From contig JANFAH010000025.1 in NCBI GenBank assembly GCA_024663395.1, forward strand, positions 861,832 to 925,831: a stretch of 64,000 bases of DNA. The letters are read 5' to 3'. The DNA comes from Pisolithus tinctorius (Eukaryota; Basidiomycota; Agaricomycetes; Boletales; Pisolithaceae). A program made the position numbers and the translations under genes. The stretch's first letter is position 1. The number at the start of each line of letters is the position of its first letter. A model generated the notes under the pieces. The model ran no database searches. It was not told the DNA's origin and was given only the letters and a program-made list of their open reading frames with translations. Positions 54,955-64,000 of the stretch are shown piece after piece.

Positions 54955-56131
54955 CTACTTCGCGCCTGCCGTAGTACCCCGTCTCCTGCGATCAGCAGTA
55001 GTTATCGTCGTCTTAACAATCGTCGCGTTTCCAGGCGTATCCTGGCCGCTAGACGTGCTCTCGTCCTCTCTCGACGTATTCTCTTTATCCACAGCCTCGG
55101 AGCTCACTTCTGGAACACTTTTCGTAGTCGCCGGCGAACCCGCTTTCTTCCTCGTCGCAGACGCTCCAGCCTCAGTAGCACTTGTCACGGGGGGGTTTAA
55201 CCATCGACGGTGTCGGCGTTCGCCTAGTGCGACCCGCCGGACCAGCAACGCCACCTTCCACCTTATCCCATCTCGCCTTCATGGCTGTCATTGTAGCTGT
55301 CCGCGTCCTTCTTTTCGAGCCGGGCCCATTTTCTTCAGCAGCATGACCTATCACATCGAGCAGGTCGTTGTCATCCTCGTCAGCTGGTTGAACAGTTGCG
55401 CTGGGCGTTGACCTGCCCGACCTCGAACCTGAACCTGAACCACCACGTGCATTTATCAATGCCACCACCTCTCCGAACGCCGCTCCTCATCCTCCTCGCA
55501 GCAGCAGTTGCAGGTACAGCAGACAACGATCTCTGGCCCGCTTTCGTTGTCCCCGAATGAGATTTAGGTCTAGTAGAGGTAACAATAGGTTTGTTGCGCG
55601 TCACTTTCGGCTCTACGACGACCTCAGGGGTCGGTACTCCCTTGGCACGACTTGGAGGTCGCTTTGGCGCCGTTGGCACCTACGAAAGGGACAGTCAGTG
55701 TTCATGATACGATGCAGAGCGCAATGGAAAAGTGATGATACGTGTACTTACGACTTCAGAGTGACCCAGCCTTTACTTTCCTGCCTCCAACGGCTGTGGG
55801 TTCCGAGGATGCAGATGGTTGGCGCTTATTGAGCTGAGCATAAAGATGGGAATAAAATAAAATAAAATAAAATAAAATAAAATAAACACAAGCCTCCGCG
55901 TCAGCACACCAAATGCACCTCGTTGTTCACAGGCGTCTGTTTCCTCCCTCTCAATGGCTTTGCCTTGCTCGGCGCGGCATCTGGCACTTCGGTTGCAGGG
56001 GGACCAGGGACATCATCAGTTGGTGCCTCCTTGAGTTTCAGAACAGTCGTCCCCTCCACTTTTGCCATCCCGGAATTTGCATCTGACCTGGGCGGCCGAC
56101 CCCACGTCGTAGTGGTCGGCTGCGACCCCAT
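54955..56131 (-). CDS. Basic, intrinsically disordered protein of unknown function
   Basis: Exon 1 starts at ATG 56,131 (MGSQPTTTTWGRPPRSDAN) and runs to about 55,915. Later exons read APKRPPSRAKGVPTPEVV (near 55,670), VVALINARGGSGSGSRSGR and KRRTRTATMTAMKARWDKV (near 55,450-55,250), and finally an Ala/Ser/Glu-rich end (TSREDESTSSGQDTPGN) stopping in AGAK at 54,955. The composition is Pro/Ser/Thr/Lys/Arg-rich with GRPPR and RGRK words like AT-hook cores, so a nuclear or chromatin role is possible but unproven. Exon borders between 55,900 and 55,700 are uncertain, and a pentanucleotide repeat lies in the first intron. A 110-bp scrap of its 3' end sits between the HET genes. Confidence 0.55.
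55851..55886. repeat. (AATAA)n pentanucleotide microsatellite
   Basis: About seven perfect units of AATAA/AAAAT in a row, inside the putative first intron of the gene above. Confidence 0.95.
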
Positions 56132-56199
56132 GTAGTCAGCTTAGTCACAACATATGGGTAGCCTGCGCGCCAAATTACCATTACTCATGTAGAGCCTGA

Positions 56200-58240
56200 T
56201 GTGGGCCTGTCAAATTAATTAAGTCATAACATATGAAGAGGCCTGGAAGCCCAGAGTGACAGCAGGAAATGAGCAGGCCCGTGACAAGTATATTACAAGA
56301 GTCAATCCGTTGCAACTTATTGTCAGGCCCATCATGCATACAGCGGGTGCGCCGCAACCCGTGGACAGGCCCGTCTGAAGCATGCTGCACCCATCGAAAC
56401 TGATAGTCGGGCCCATCGAAGGGATAAGGAACCGGTCGGAAAATATGGGCAGGCCCATCGCTAATATGGCGGATGATGCGACATCCGATTGACGGGCCCG
56501 TCCAAGGGGTGGTCTACCCGTCTAATCTTATGGGCAGGCCTGTCGGGAAAATATCAGATGATGTTACACCCCAGGGCGGGTCAGTGGGAGGGGTGCGATA
56601 GCTATCAGAAGATATGGGTAGGGCCCGGATCTTATGCGCAGGCCCGCCATGTATATCACGGATGGGGTCGCAACCCATGGGGGGGCCCGGGGAATGGATG
56701 AAACATCCATGGGAATATATGGGCAGGCCCGTCGGGTATATAGTGGATGATGTGGTAACACGAGGACAGGCCCATAAAAGGGGGGCGGCATGTACACCAA
56801 CAAATGTCAGGCCCGCCACGTATATAATGGATGAGGTCTCATCCCATGTGGGGGCCCGGGGAATGGATGAAACATCCATGGGAACATATGGACAGGCCCA
56901 TCGGGTATGTCGCGGATGATGTCGTAACACGCGGATGGGCCCGTAAAAGGGGTGTGGCATGTACACTAACATATGGAAGGCCTGCGATGTATATAACTGA
57001 TGAGGTCTCAACCCATGGACGGGCTCGGCAATGAGATGATCCATGCAACGAATGATATGGGCAGGCCCGTCAGGTATATAGCGGATGATGTGGTAAAACA
57101 CGGACGGGCCCGTAAACAGGGTGTGGCATGTACACTAACATATGGCAGGCCCGCCATGTATATAAAGGATGAGGTCTCAACCAATGGACGGGCCCGGCAA
57201 TGAGATGATCCATGCGACGAATGATATGGGCAGGCCCGTCGGGTATATAGCGGATGATGTGGTAACACACGGATGGGCCCGTAAAAGGGGTGCGGCATGT
57301 ACACTAACATATGGCAGGCCTGCCATGTATATAACGGATTGGGTCTCATCCCATGGACGGGCCCGACAATGAGATGAGGCATGCGACGAATGTTATGGGC
57401 AGGCCCGTCGGGTATATAGCGGAAGATGTGGTAACACACGGACGGGCCGTAAAAGAGGGCGGCATGTACACTGACATATGGCAGGCCCGCCATCTATATA
57501 GCGGATGAGGTCTCAACCCATTGACGCGCCGAGAAAGGAGATGATCCATACGACAAATCTTATGGGCAGGCCCGTTGGGTATATAGCGGATGATGTGGTA
57601 ACACGAGGACGGGCCGTAGAAGGGGTGCGGCATGAGCACTAACATATGGCAGGCCCGCCATGTATATAACGGACAAGGTCTCAACCGATGGATGGGCCCA
57701 TGCATGGGAGGACCCATCCAACAAATCTTATGGGGAGGCCCGTCGGGTACATATTGGATAATTTGTGCGACAAGAACGGGCCTGTGCATGGGATGTTCCA
57801 TCCGAAAAATCATATAGGAAGGCACGACGGTTGTATCTTGGATGGGGTCGAAACCTATGGATGGGCCTGTCCATGGTGAATTCTATCCAACTAATGGTAT
57901 GGGAGGGCCAATTGTGTCTATAGCGGATGGTGTTCGAAATCAGGGACGGGCCCATTGAACGGATACGATTTCGATCTGATAATGCGAACAGGCCTGGCAA
58001 ATATATCTCAGATGAGGTGACAACCCACGGAAGAGCCCGTACAAGTAATGTTGTGCGTGTGAAATGTTATGGGTGGGCCCATCGGGTAGATATCGGACGA
58101 CATCGCAAACCACGAACGGGCAAATAGAAGGAAGATTGTACCAGTCGCAACCAATGGGCAGGGCCTCTGGGATATATCCGATCCAATCAAAAGCAAGCAA
58201 CGGGCCAGTCCATGGGTGGTCCGCAAGTCAAACCCAATGG
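56200..58240. repeat. Satellite of 42-bp subunits in 168-bp higher-order units
   Basis: A GGCCCG-centred word recurs about every 42 bp (for example 57,064, 57,107, 57,148 and 57,190). Four kinds of subunit alternate in fixed order, so the full pattern repeats every 167-170 bp: GGGCAGGCCCGTCGGGTATA starts at 56,721, 56,890 (variant), 57,058, 57,228, 57,397, 57,564 and 57,732. The outer parts (before 56,520 and after 57,900) keep the 42-bp rhythm but lose the higher-order order. Both periods are multiples of three, which is why long open frames appear on both strands; I do not regard them as genes. Confidence 0.9.
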
Positions 58241-58338
58241 CCGACTGTGTTGCGTATGTGGCAGATTCCTCCCCACTCCGCTGACAGGCATCTCCAAGAA
58301 TGTTGGGCGAGGCTAAACCAAGATGGAAGACATGCTCA

Positions 58339-58878
58339 TTATCGATATGGCGCCTGTTGTCGCAACCTGTGGAGGTGTCCACTGTCGCTATCGTAGATGA
58401 TAGCAAAGTATGTGAACAACCAGTAGAGGAAATGTATCCAGCCCATGTCATCACCAAATTGTTGCAGTATTGAGTGCGGCCTCCGGAAATCATATCCGAT
58501 CTGATTTTCAAGCTGGAATTGAAGGTGCAATATCAATGCACCATTGATAGCTTCGATTGCCTTTCCAGGCGGTTGACCACATATCAGGTGCCAACTCATG
58601 TTGTAAGTCGAAAATATTGCAAATGCGGCGTCGGTACTCTTGGATTTCAGGATTTCCATCGGGCCATCTACCTCTTGACCGAAATCGAATGGCTGCCGTG
58701 CAACGTCCTGCCAACACCTCCAATGATTGGCAAATGCATCTAACAGACACCGTCTGCCAGTACATGACGGCAAGGCTGCATGAAGAAATAGTGGACGGCC
58801 CGCGTGCCCTGCCGGCAATATCCATTCCAATGCAAATAGCTTGCGAGGCGGAATCACATTCTGGCCGTCATCATACAA
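58339..58878 (-). CDS. Uncharacterised open frame next to the satellite
   Basis: 180 codons are open on the minus strand, containing a Trp/Phe/Tyr-rich end (GWIHFLYWLFTYFAIIYDS) that could be one membrane segment. I recognise no family. It could be a single-exon gene, an internal exon, or chance; the plus strand is also partly open here. The frame may continue by splicing into the edge of the satellite. Confidence 0.25.
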   Translation of the reverse strand: MYDDGQNVIPPRKLFALEWILPAGHAGRPLFLHAALPSCTGRRCLLDAFANHWRCWQDVARQPFDFGQEVDGPMEILKSKSTDAAFAIFSTYNMSWHLICGQPPGKAIEAINGALILHLQFQLENQIGYDFRRPHSILQQFGDDMGWIHFLYWLFTYFAIIYDSDSGHLHRLRQQAPYR

Positions 58879-58995
58879 GCATATCGAGAATGCGGTGAGT
58901 ACACAAGATCCGCCAAATGAAAAGTGATTAAAAGCATCAACAAGTGACCCGCGACATAAAGCAGGGTTTCAGACAACCTGGCCCGTTCAAATGAT

Positions 58996-59883
58996 ATGGA
59001 AATTACACGTCCTACAGTGGTGATCGACAAGGAGGGCAGCATCCTGCTATGGTATCTTCCAAACGCCATCAGCCAAGCCTATCAGGTTGACCTTCTGAAT
59101 TTCGGATTGCTTGCAACGCTAACATTGGGGAGCAGTCAGAAGTTTGGAATTCTCTTGGACTGCTCAGCATTCCACTTCAACGGAGCCTGAAGTCACATGG
59201 AATGGGAGGATGGCGGAACGATGGGAAGAACTTTCGCAACGACGCAAATCTTAAAGGCGCGATAGACCTCTCACCCGCATGGTTTCAACAAGGGCGTGGG
59301 GTATGGAATACGCTATTGGCACATGGGTCAGGCTGAAATGCAGTTTCAAGCCGAGCAATGATGCGCATCATCCCGAAGTATCGCGACTCTTAAAGTCAAA
59401 ATCGCAAACCGAAGGAGGTACGCGAATGGCTGCAGTGCACGGCTGGGCTACAAGCCGTCCTATCGGGAGCACTGCGTATCATGCACCCGAAAATGTACCT
59501 GCACGGACAGGAGGCAATAAGATGACTCAGATCAAAGGCTGCCGAACGGCAGGATGAAGATATGGAGGCCGTCTTGCCAATGTGGAACTCGGTCTAACAG
59601 TTCTATGTCAGTAATGGTGAATCGTGCGTCACCCGCACATAAAGATACGAATGGCCGGAAAGGTATGGCTAGACACCCTGCTTACCGTCGGCAACTATCC
59701 GCGGCTCCACTTCTTGGTCCCGGAGCTCGGAATAACGGCTGCAGTACAATTCCGGGCACTGTAATTGCACTTGCGGGTTCGGCATTGATTCACCAAGTCG
59801 ACGGCATAGATGGCGATCGGGCATGCCTGGCATATTACATGCGAGAGAATGTCCATCGATACGTTCAAGTCCCACTATTGTGA
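58996..59883 (+). pseudogene. Degenerate TET/JBP-like 2-oxoglutarate/Fe(II) dioxygenase
   Basis: Basidiomycetes carry expanded families of TET/JBP-like dioxygenases, the class that oxidises 5-methylcytosine. Here the order of family motifs is preserved: PTVVIDKEGSILLWYLPNAI at the start, an intron-like gap, GWRNDGKNFRND, DLSPAWFQQGRG, HHPEVSRLLKS, EWLQCTAGLQAVLSGALRIM, then the core with the iron-binding H-x-D in SPAHKD, the distal histidine in ALIHQVD and the 2-oxoglutarate arginine in GDRACLAYYMRENVH. The reading frame changes at least three times (near 59,430, 59,590 and 59,660-59,750), and a TGA interrupts the segment after GQEAIR. The WLDTLLTVGNYPRL strand is read only in a shifted frame. 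The gene is therefore inactive. Confidence 0.72.
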
Positions 59884-59997
59884 GAGGCCGCACATATCGG
59901 ACATAGCAAGGGATTTGCGGGCAGCGCAGACATAAAGACATGGGCATATTAATTTATTGAGGCATATCGAAAGATCAATTCTCAATGTTCGGGGTCG

Positions 59998-61960
59998 TCA
60001 TTGTGCCGAAATCATGGTTCTTTGCATATCGATCTCTGTCATGCCAGGTGCAGGTGGGAGATGATTATATCTAACTCTACAACAAGTACACAATTCGAAT
60101 CTAGCCCCATCGGTGTACAATCCCAACATCTGGGCCATGCATGTCAACCACTCAAATAATTCTTCTACTTCTGCATTAAGGTCAGGGAGAAGCGCCTCTA
60201 CTCTGCGTGCAATGTTCATGTAACTCTCCACCCGTGATTCCAATGTCCCATGGAGGCGATCCTTGATGGGGGACTTGTCCGATGGCCAAAGGTCCTAAGT
60301 ATATTGTCAGTATGCCCTGCCTATGACAGTTGAAATTCGGAGCTTGTACCCTGAAATACCTTTGCGCAATGGTCTGCACCTCATCGGAGCACAAAACGCG
60401 CGAGTCGCTTGCATAGTTCGATGCAGCCGTCAACCACCACGGAAGCACAAACCCGCCATCTTCCTGCAGGTGTGGAGTCCACTGCGGCAGTAATTCCATA
60501 ACGTGCGAGCAGGTATCGGACATCTGCGCCTCTGGAACACGAGACAGGGCATTGCGGAAGGTTTCTTCTGTCCATCCCCCCATATGTTGCAGCATGTACG
60601 ACGTAGGAAATGGGAGCCGATAACAATTTTGCGTGACTGCTATCGGGATGAGACAGTCCAGGGTACTCTGAATAATAGTGAGTCAATGCCTTGCAATCTC
60701 TCTAGCACAGAACACTCACCATATCAATGCAGAGATTGCGATACCAGTGTGCTGGCCATGTGGCCACGGTCGGCAGTTGTACTAGGTGCCGAATGGCAGT
60801 ATCGATGTGGCAGCTCATGTACATGAAGATCATGTCCATGACTGACTGCCGGGCCAGGTATCGAGGTTGTGCTGCAAACCGCTGAAGGCCTATCGCAGCG
60901 AATGGGTCATAGAAGGTGTCCAAATCAGCGATTTGACGGAGGGATCTCTCTGCTTCCTCCCGAAGGTCCATCCGTCGTAGTACCACATAGGCGAAATCTG
61001 TTGCCGTCCGTGCCATTGCATCCGCGACTGCTGGATCAAACTGGTCATTTGGATGGAAAGGGAAATGATACCGGACGGGACGACGGGTGAGCCTAAGCTG
61101 ATGAACGGCCCAATATACTGCATGGGAGTCAAGTGAGGATAGGAACATTGTCTGGGGTGCTTACTGGCATGATCAGCTCCTGGACGCACGAAACCATGCA
61201 CCTCCATTTCCCGCTTCTCCTCATCGGACAGGTCGTGGCCTGTACTGTGTCGAGCAGCTGGATTAATTGCATTCTATGAAATGAAACTCACCCATCCAGG
61301 CGGAACATAGGCGCGTAAATTTCTGTTGCAGTCGGTGCCGTTCTGCATGGAATAAAACATCCGGCTGATCTTCAAGAATTGGCACCTGGGGATTGCTGAT
61401 GTCTTCAAAAAGGAATCGGGTGTCTATACTATCAATGAAAATTACCGACGGGGTTGAATGGGCCAATGAACACTTACCGTCGGATGGGGGTTGCGCGGGT
61501 AGTTCCAAAGTTATGTCAGTGTCCATCGCTGTATTCGTCAGACGGCAATCCAAACATGTACAAAATCAACTTGACATATGGGTATCATTCCCATCCAGTG
61601 ATGTGACTGAATGGTGGGAGTCGGATCCTTGCGAGGAGGGGGGTGGAGGTGGGATGAGGGCATTGTCAGTCTCATCTTCATCAGACTGTGGCGGGGGGGT
61701 TTGCTCCTCGCTATCGTCACTGGCTTCGCTAGGTTGTGGCGGTGGCACCTCCTCGGCCGCGACCTCAAGATCGTTAGGAGGTGGCGGGGGTGGTGGAATG
61801 TCATCCTCAGGAGGCGGTGGGGGGGCGGAATGTCATCCTCAGGAGGCGGCGGGGGGGTGGAAATGGATCAACCATTGATGCGGAAACCTCAGAAAGCCGT
61901 GGTTGAGGTGGAAGGTGCTCTGGCATCTGGCTATGTCGACCGTGGCTCGTCAACCGTCAG
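59998..61960 (-). CDS. Uncharacterised multi-exon protein with a proline-rich N-terminus
   Basis: Exons fit on the minus strand. A start near 61,925 (MPEHLPPQPRL) leads into poly-proline/acidic repeats (IPPPPPPPEDD), then QPSEASDDSEEQTPPPQSDE. Next come DITLELPAQPPSD, FEDISNPQVPILEDQPDVLF, and a helical region 61,148-60,702 (DFAYVVLRRMDLREEAERSL, FYDPFAAIGLQRFAAQPRYL). Two further exons end with FELCTCCRVRYNHLP and a stop at 59,998. No named domain is recognised. A run of seven C/G at about 61,853 puts the first poly-proline stretch out of frame with the next by one base, so it is a slippage site or an error. It is convergent with the TET/JBP-like relic. Confidence 0.5.
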
Positions 61961-62157
61961 ATGGTTCCTGCCTTTTGACCCCTCCTTGAGGGGCCTGCGG
62001 ATTGCAGAGGGTCCTCCCCCCTGGCTTCGATTTGCCGAATACGAACTACGAATGATTAATGGAATTGTGGTATGAAATTGAATGAACCAAACCTCCGGGA
62101 TTGAAGCATACTCCGTGGGGAATGTTTTCGGCCATAGTGGATGGATGCTAAACAATT

Positions 62158-62727
62158 TCACTTGTCGGAAGCCGTTGCCGCTCCGAATATCAATGTTCCA
62201 CACCCAACCGTGGGAACATCTGCCACGAGGCGGGAGTTGAGAATGTCATGTTTCCGTGCCCAGTATGAAAGATAAATGCTGGCTGCCTGGCATGTAATCC
62301 AGTAGAAATACCAACAACTACATAGCAATGGCATGGGTGCCCACAAATTCGTGTGTGAGTCAACACGAAACGATTGGGGCCCTGCGTAACTGGGGTGGGG
62401 CATGCACCCTGACATGACCTTTGCAACCTGAACTGCATCAATGATTTCATTGCCTCTATAATAGTATATGTACATGCAGATCCAAACTCCATCCAAGATC
62501 ATTGCATCCTTGCCCTCTTTCCTGGAGAAACCCCTGGATCTGCCAATGTATGCTTCCGCGATCGCTTGGATGGGGGTGAAGGGATATCCGCATCCGGCCG
62601 GGCAGGGGCCCGACGGACCCGAGGGGATTTCCAGATGCCCTCCGTCATTCCATCTCCACCGCTCACCGCCAATTGCCTCTGTCCTGATTTGGAATCCGTA
62701 CCCTTCCCATTTCGTAAAGGAATTCAA
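62158..62727 (-). CDS. Uncharacterised open frame
   Basis: 190 codons are open on the minus strand, but the frame begins at a TTG, not ATG. It contains a Cys/Pro stretch (PSGPCPAGCGYPF) and an aromatic, possibly membrane-spanning stretch (LLCSCWYFYWITCQAASIYL). It starts within four bases of the stop of the upstream gene, so it may be a downstream exon or a separate gene. Function unknown. Confidence 0.3.
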   Translation of the reverse strand: MNSFTKWEGYGFQIRTEAIGGERWRWNDGGHLEIPSGPSGPCPAGCGYPFTPIQAIAEAYIGRSRGFSRKEGKDAMILDGVWICMYIYYYRGNEIIDAVQVAKVMSGCMPHPSYAGPQSFRVDSHTNLWAPMPLLCSCWYFYWITCQAASIYLSYWARKHDILNSRLVADVPTVGCGTLIFGAATASDK

Positions 62728-63913
62728 TGGCCCTTACTGGCAGTTGCAGAATGAGGTTGGGCTACATCCTGTTTAGCGCGTCCAGGGTTGATCCATGCTT
62801 GGCCTCCTTGCTTCAAGGAAGGCTTCAGCCTTACCTCCGGTCGCTTGTTTCCACGTCCAACTGGATTTGGAGGTGCATCCTGGGCAATTGGAAGACTTCG
62901 CAAATGATCATCACCCTGGTGCTCGGAACCGTCCTTAATCTTTGCGGTGAACTCAATCAACTCAGCTAATAAATGATAAATATGATAGCCTGTCCATGCG
63001 ATGGAAACAGACCTGGCCTCCGTTTGGCAAGTGTTGGTAATTCGTCTGCTGCACCTAGACCTTCCGATCGATCGACTTCATCGGCATTGGACGCTTCTTC
63101 TTCAACATACGATGTGTTGGTTTCCTTCATTGCCCTCCCCAGGAATGGAGTTTTATTGTGGACCCGGCAGGTGTCTTTCCGATGCGCATCATCGGGCCGA
63201 ATCGGTGCAGTTGTCTTGCGCGGGAAGGGAGTCGCTTCGTGACGCTGGTTGGCCTGTGGCCACCCATCATCCAGTGGGTCATCATCATGGTCAGTTTCAA
63301 CGTCTGCAGCTATCTTCCTTCGGTGGAGACGTTTCAGGTGGGATGACTTTCCTCCATTACTGACGCGGCCATGCCGATCATGGCTTGGACCGGGCATATC
63401 TGCACCTTCGAGGACGACTGGAGATGCCTGTTCAAAGTCATCCATGTCACTGCCTTGGACATTTGGCTGCACTGTGTTCGCACTGCCCTTTCCATTTCCC
63501 CGCCGATCTGACCTTTGAGTCCTCCCAGCTGGGGCTTTGGATTGGGCGGGAGCAGTTGCAGGTGTGCGGGACCTGGATCGCCGGTCTCTTACAATCTGAA
63601 TGGGAATGCTGCTGTCCACTGCTGGTGGCTGTAACTTTCCACCTCGATCCAGCCACTTTTCAAAGCGAAATACATCGTCCGTGTCCTCATCCTGTCGTTG
63701 ACACCAGAAGCTCAAAAGTTCAGTAGCCGCTGCGACCAACATATGACTGGGGTCAACAGTAAAGGAGAAATTTGGTGGGAGATGTCGGGTCGCAATCATT
63801 GCTTTTTGATGCGTTCCGAGCTGTTTGAACGGCACAGTCGACGTTGCCTTTCCGCAAGCTCGTCCTTCAGACCGCTGATCAGCGCAACCCACATCTACGG
63901 ATCTGACACTCAC
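62724..63913 (-). CDS. Uncharacterised two-exon protein
   Basis: Exon 1 runs from about 63,913 (possibly earlier; the reading starts with no clear upstream start in the window) to about 63,010. It has a compact N-terminal region (LPPNFSFTVDPSHMLVAAAT, ELLSFWCQRQDED, FRFEKWLDRGGKL) and then a long disordered, basic stretch rich in Arg/Ser/Asp. An intron of about 50 nt (GTCTGT..TTATTAG) leads to exon 2, AELIEFTAKIKDGSEHQGDD to ATASKGH and a stop at 62,724. About 380 residues in all. I do not recognise the family. The charge pattern suggests a nucleic-acid-associated protein, which is inference. Confidence 0.5.
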
Positions 63914-64000
63914 TGTAGTGGGCAGTCATGAACCCGCGCACCGTTTTCTGCAGTAAATCGCGTGACAGACCTGCGATTTCACCAATTGATACTGTGCCGT

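Noticed and set aside
56514..57825. Long minus-strand open frames of 160-195 codons with a repeated 56-residue pattern
   Set aside because: They follow from a satellite whose periods (42 and 168) are multiples of three; both strands are open, and there is no independent coding evidence.
56200..58240. CRISPR-like regular repeat spacing
   Set aside because: The genome is eukaryotic, the spacers are themselves repeats, and the pattern is a higher-order satellite.

Overview
The window is eukaryotic and fungal. Genes are split by many short introns (about 50-65 nt, GT..AG), coding density is moderate, and the gene families (SYF2, a YAT-type amino-acid permease, TPR/WD40-HET proteins, a basidiomycete TET/JBP-like relic, a DUF6570-type Helitron, a Ty3 chromovirus) point to an Agaricomycete. 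The HET and TET-like families recall Boletales, but that is from memory of the families and is a weak call. I saw no rRNA, tRNA or CRISPR.

Layout. 1-2.0 kb: relics (a Myb/SANT-like fragment and a broken first exon of a flavin amine oxidase). 2.97-13.9 kb: a tandem duplication of [SYF2 splicing factor + amino-acid permease]. Both permeases read through, while the second SYF2 is truncated and mutated, and a third SYF2 tail sits at the junction. 14.9-17.1 kb: intact-looking flavin amine oxidase 1 (minus). 17.8-19.5 kb: two local tandem duplications. 19.98-34.0 kb: a decayed Helitron RepHel gene (minus), split by a complete 8,070-bp Ty3/gypsy chromovirus (23,887-31,956; 659-bp LTRs, CCGAG target duplication). 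34.2-37.6 kb: three plus-strand genes head-to-head with the Helitron gene, ending at a Helitron-like hairpin plus CTAG near 37.80 kb, so they may be passengers. 37.8-44.3 kb: amine oxidase 2 (minus) between 0.8-kb direct repeats. 44.9-51.5 kb: two adjacent HET-domain paralogues with different N-terminal modules (TPR versus a seven-blade WD40 propeller). 51.8-54.6 kb: a tandem-duplicated segment. 54.95-56.1 kb: a gene for a basic, disordered protein. 56.2-58.2 kb: a satellite built from 42-bp subunits in 168-bp higher-order units. 59.0-59.9 kb: a dead TET/JBP-like 2-oxoglutarate dioxygenase. 60-63.9 kb: uncharacterised multi-exon minus-strand genes.

How it fits together. This is a repeat-rich accessory region grown by local duplication: SYF2/permease, amine oxidase (three loci plus a C-terminal scrap), HET genes, and satellites. 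The housekeeping gene is SYF2. The permease pair and the amine oxidases could both act in nitrogen acquisition from amino acids, which is inference from family function only. The HET pair is a candidate non-self-recognition locus.

The two LTRs of the retrotransposon differ at about 32 positions by eye. All but one fit CpG to TpG/CpA change, including five dinucleotides that are CA in one LTR and TG in the other. The in-frame stops I found in the transposon genes are all TGA and would restore to CGA. This is the mark of CpG cytosine deamination, so the genome probably methylates its transposons. The TET/JBP-like relic in the same window is of the enzyme class that oxidises 5-methylcytosine.
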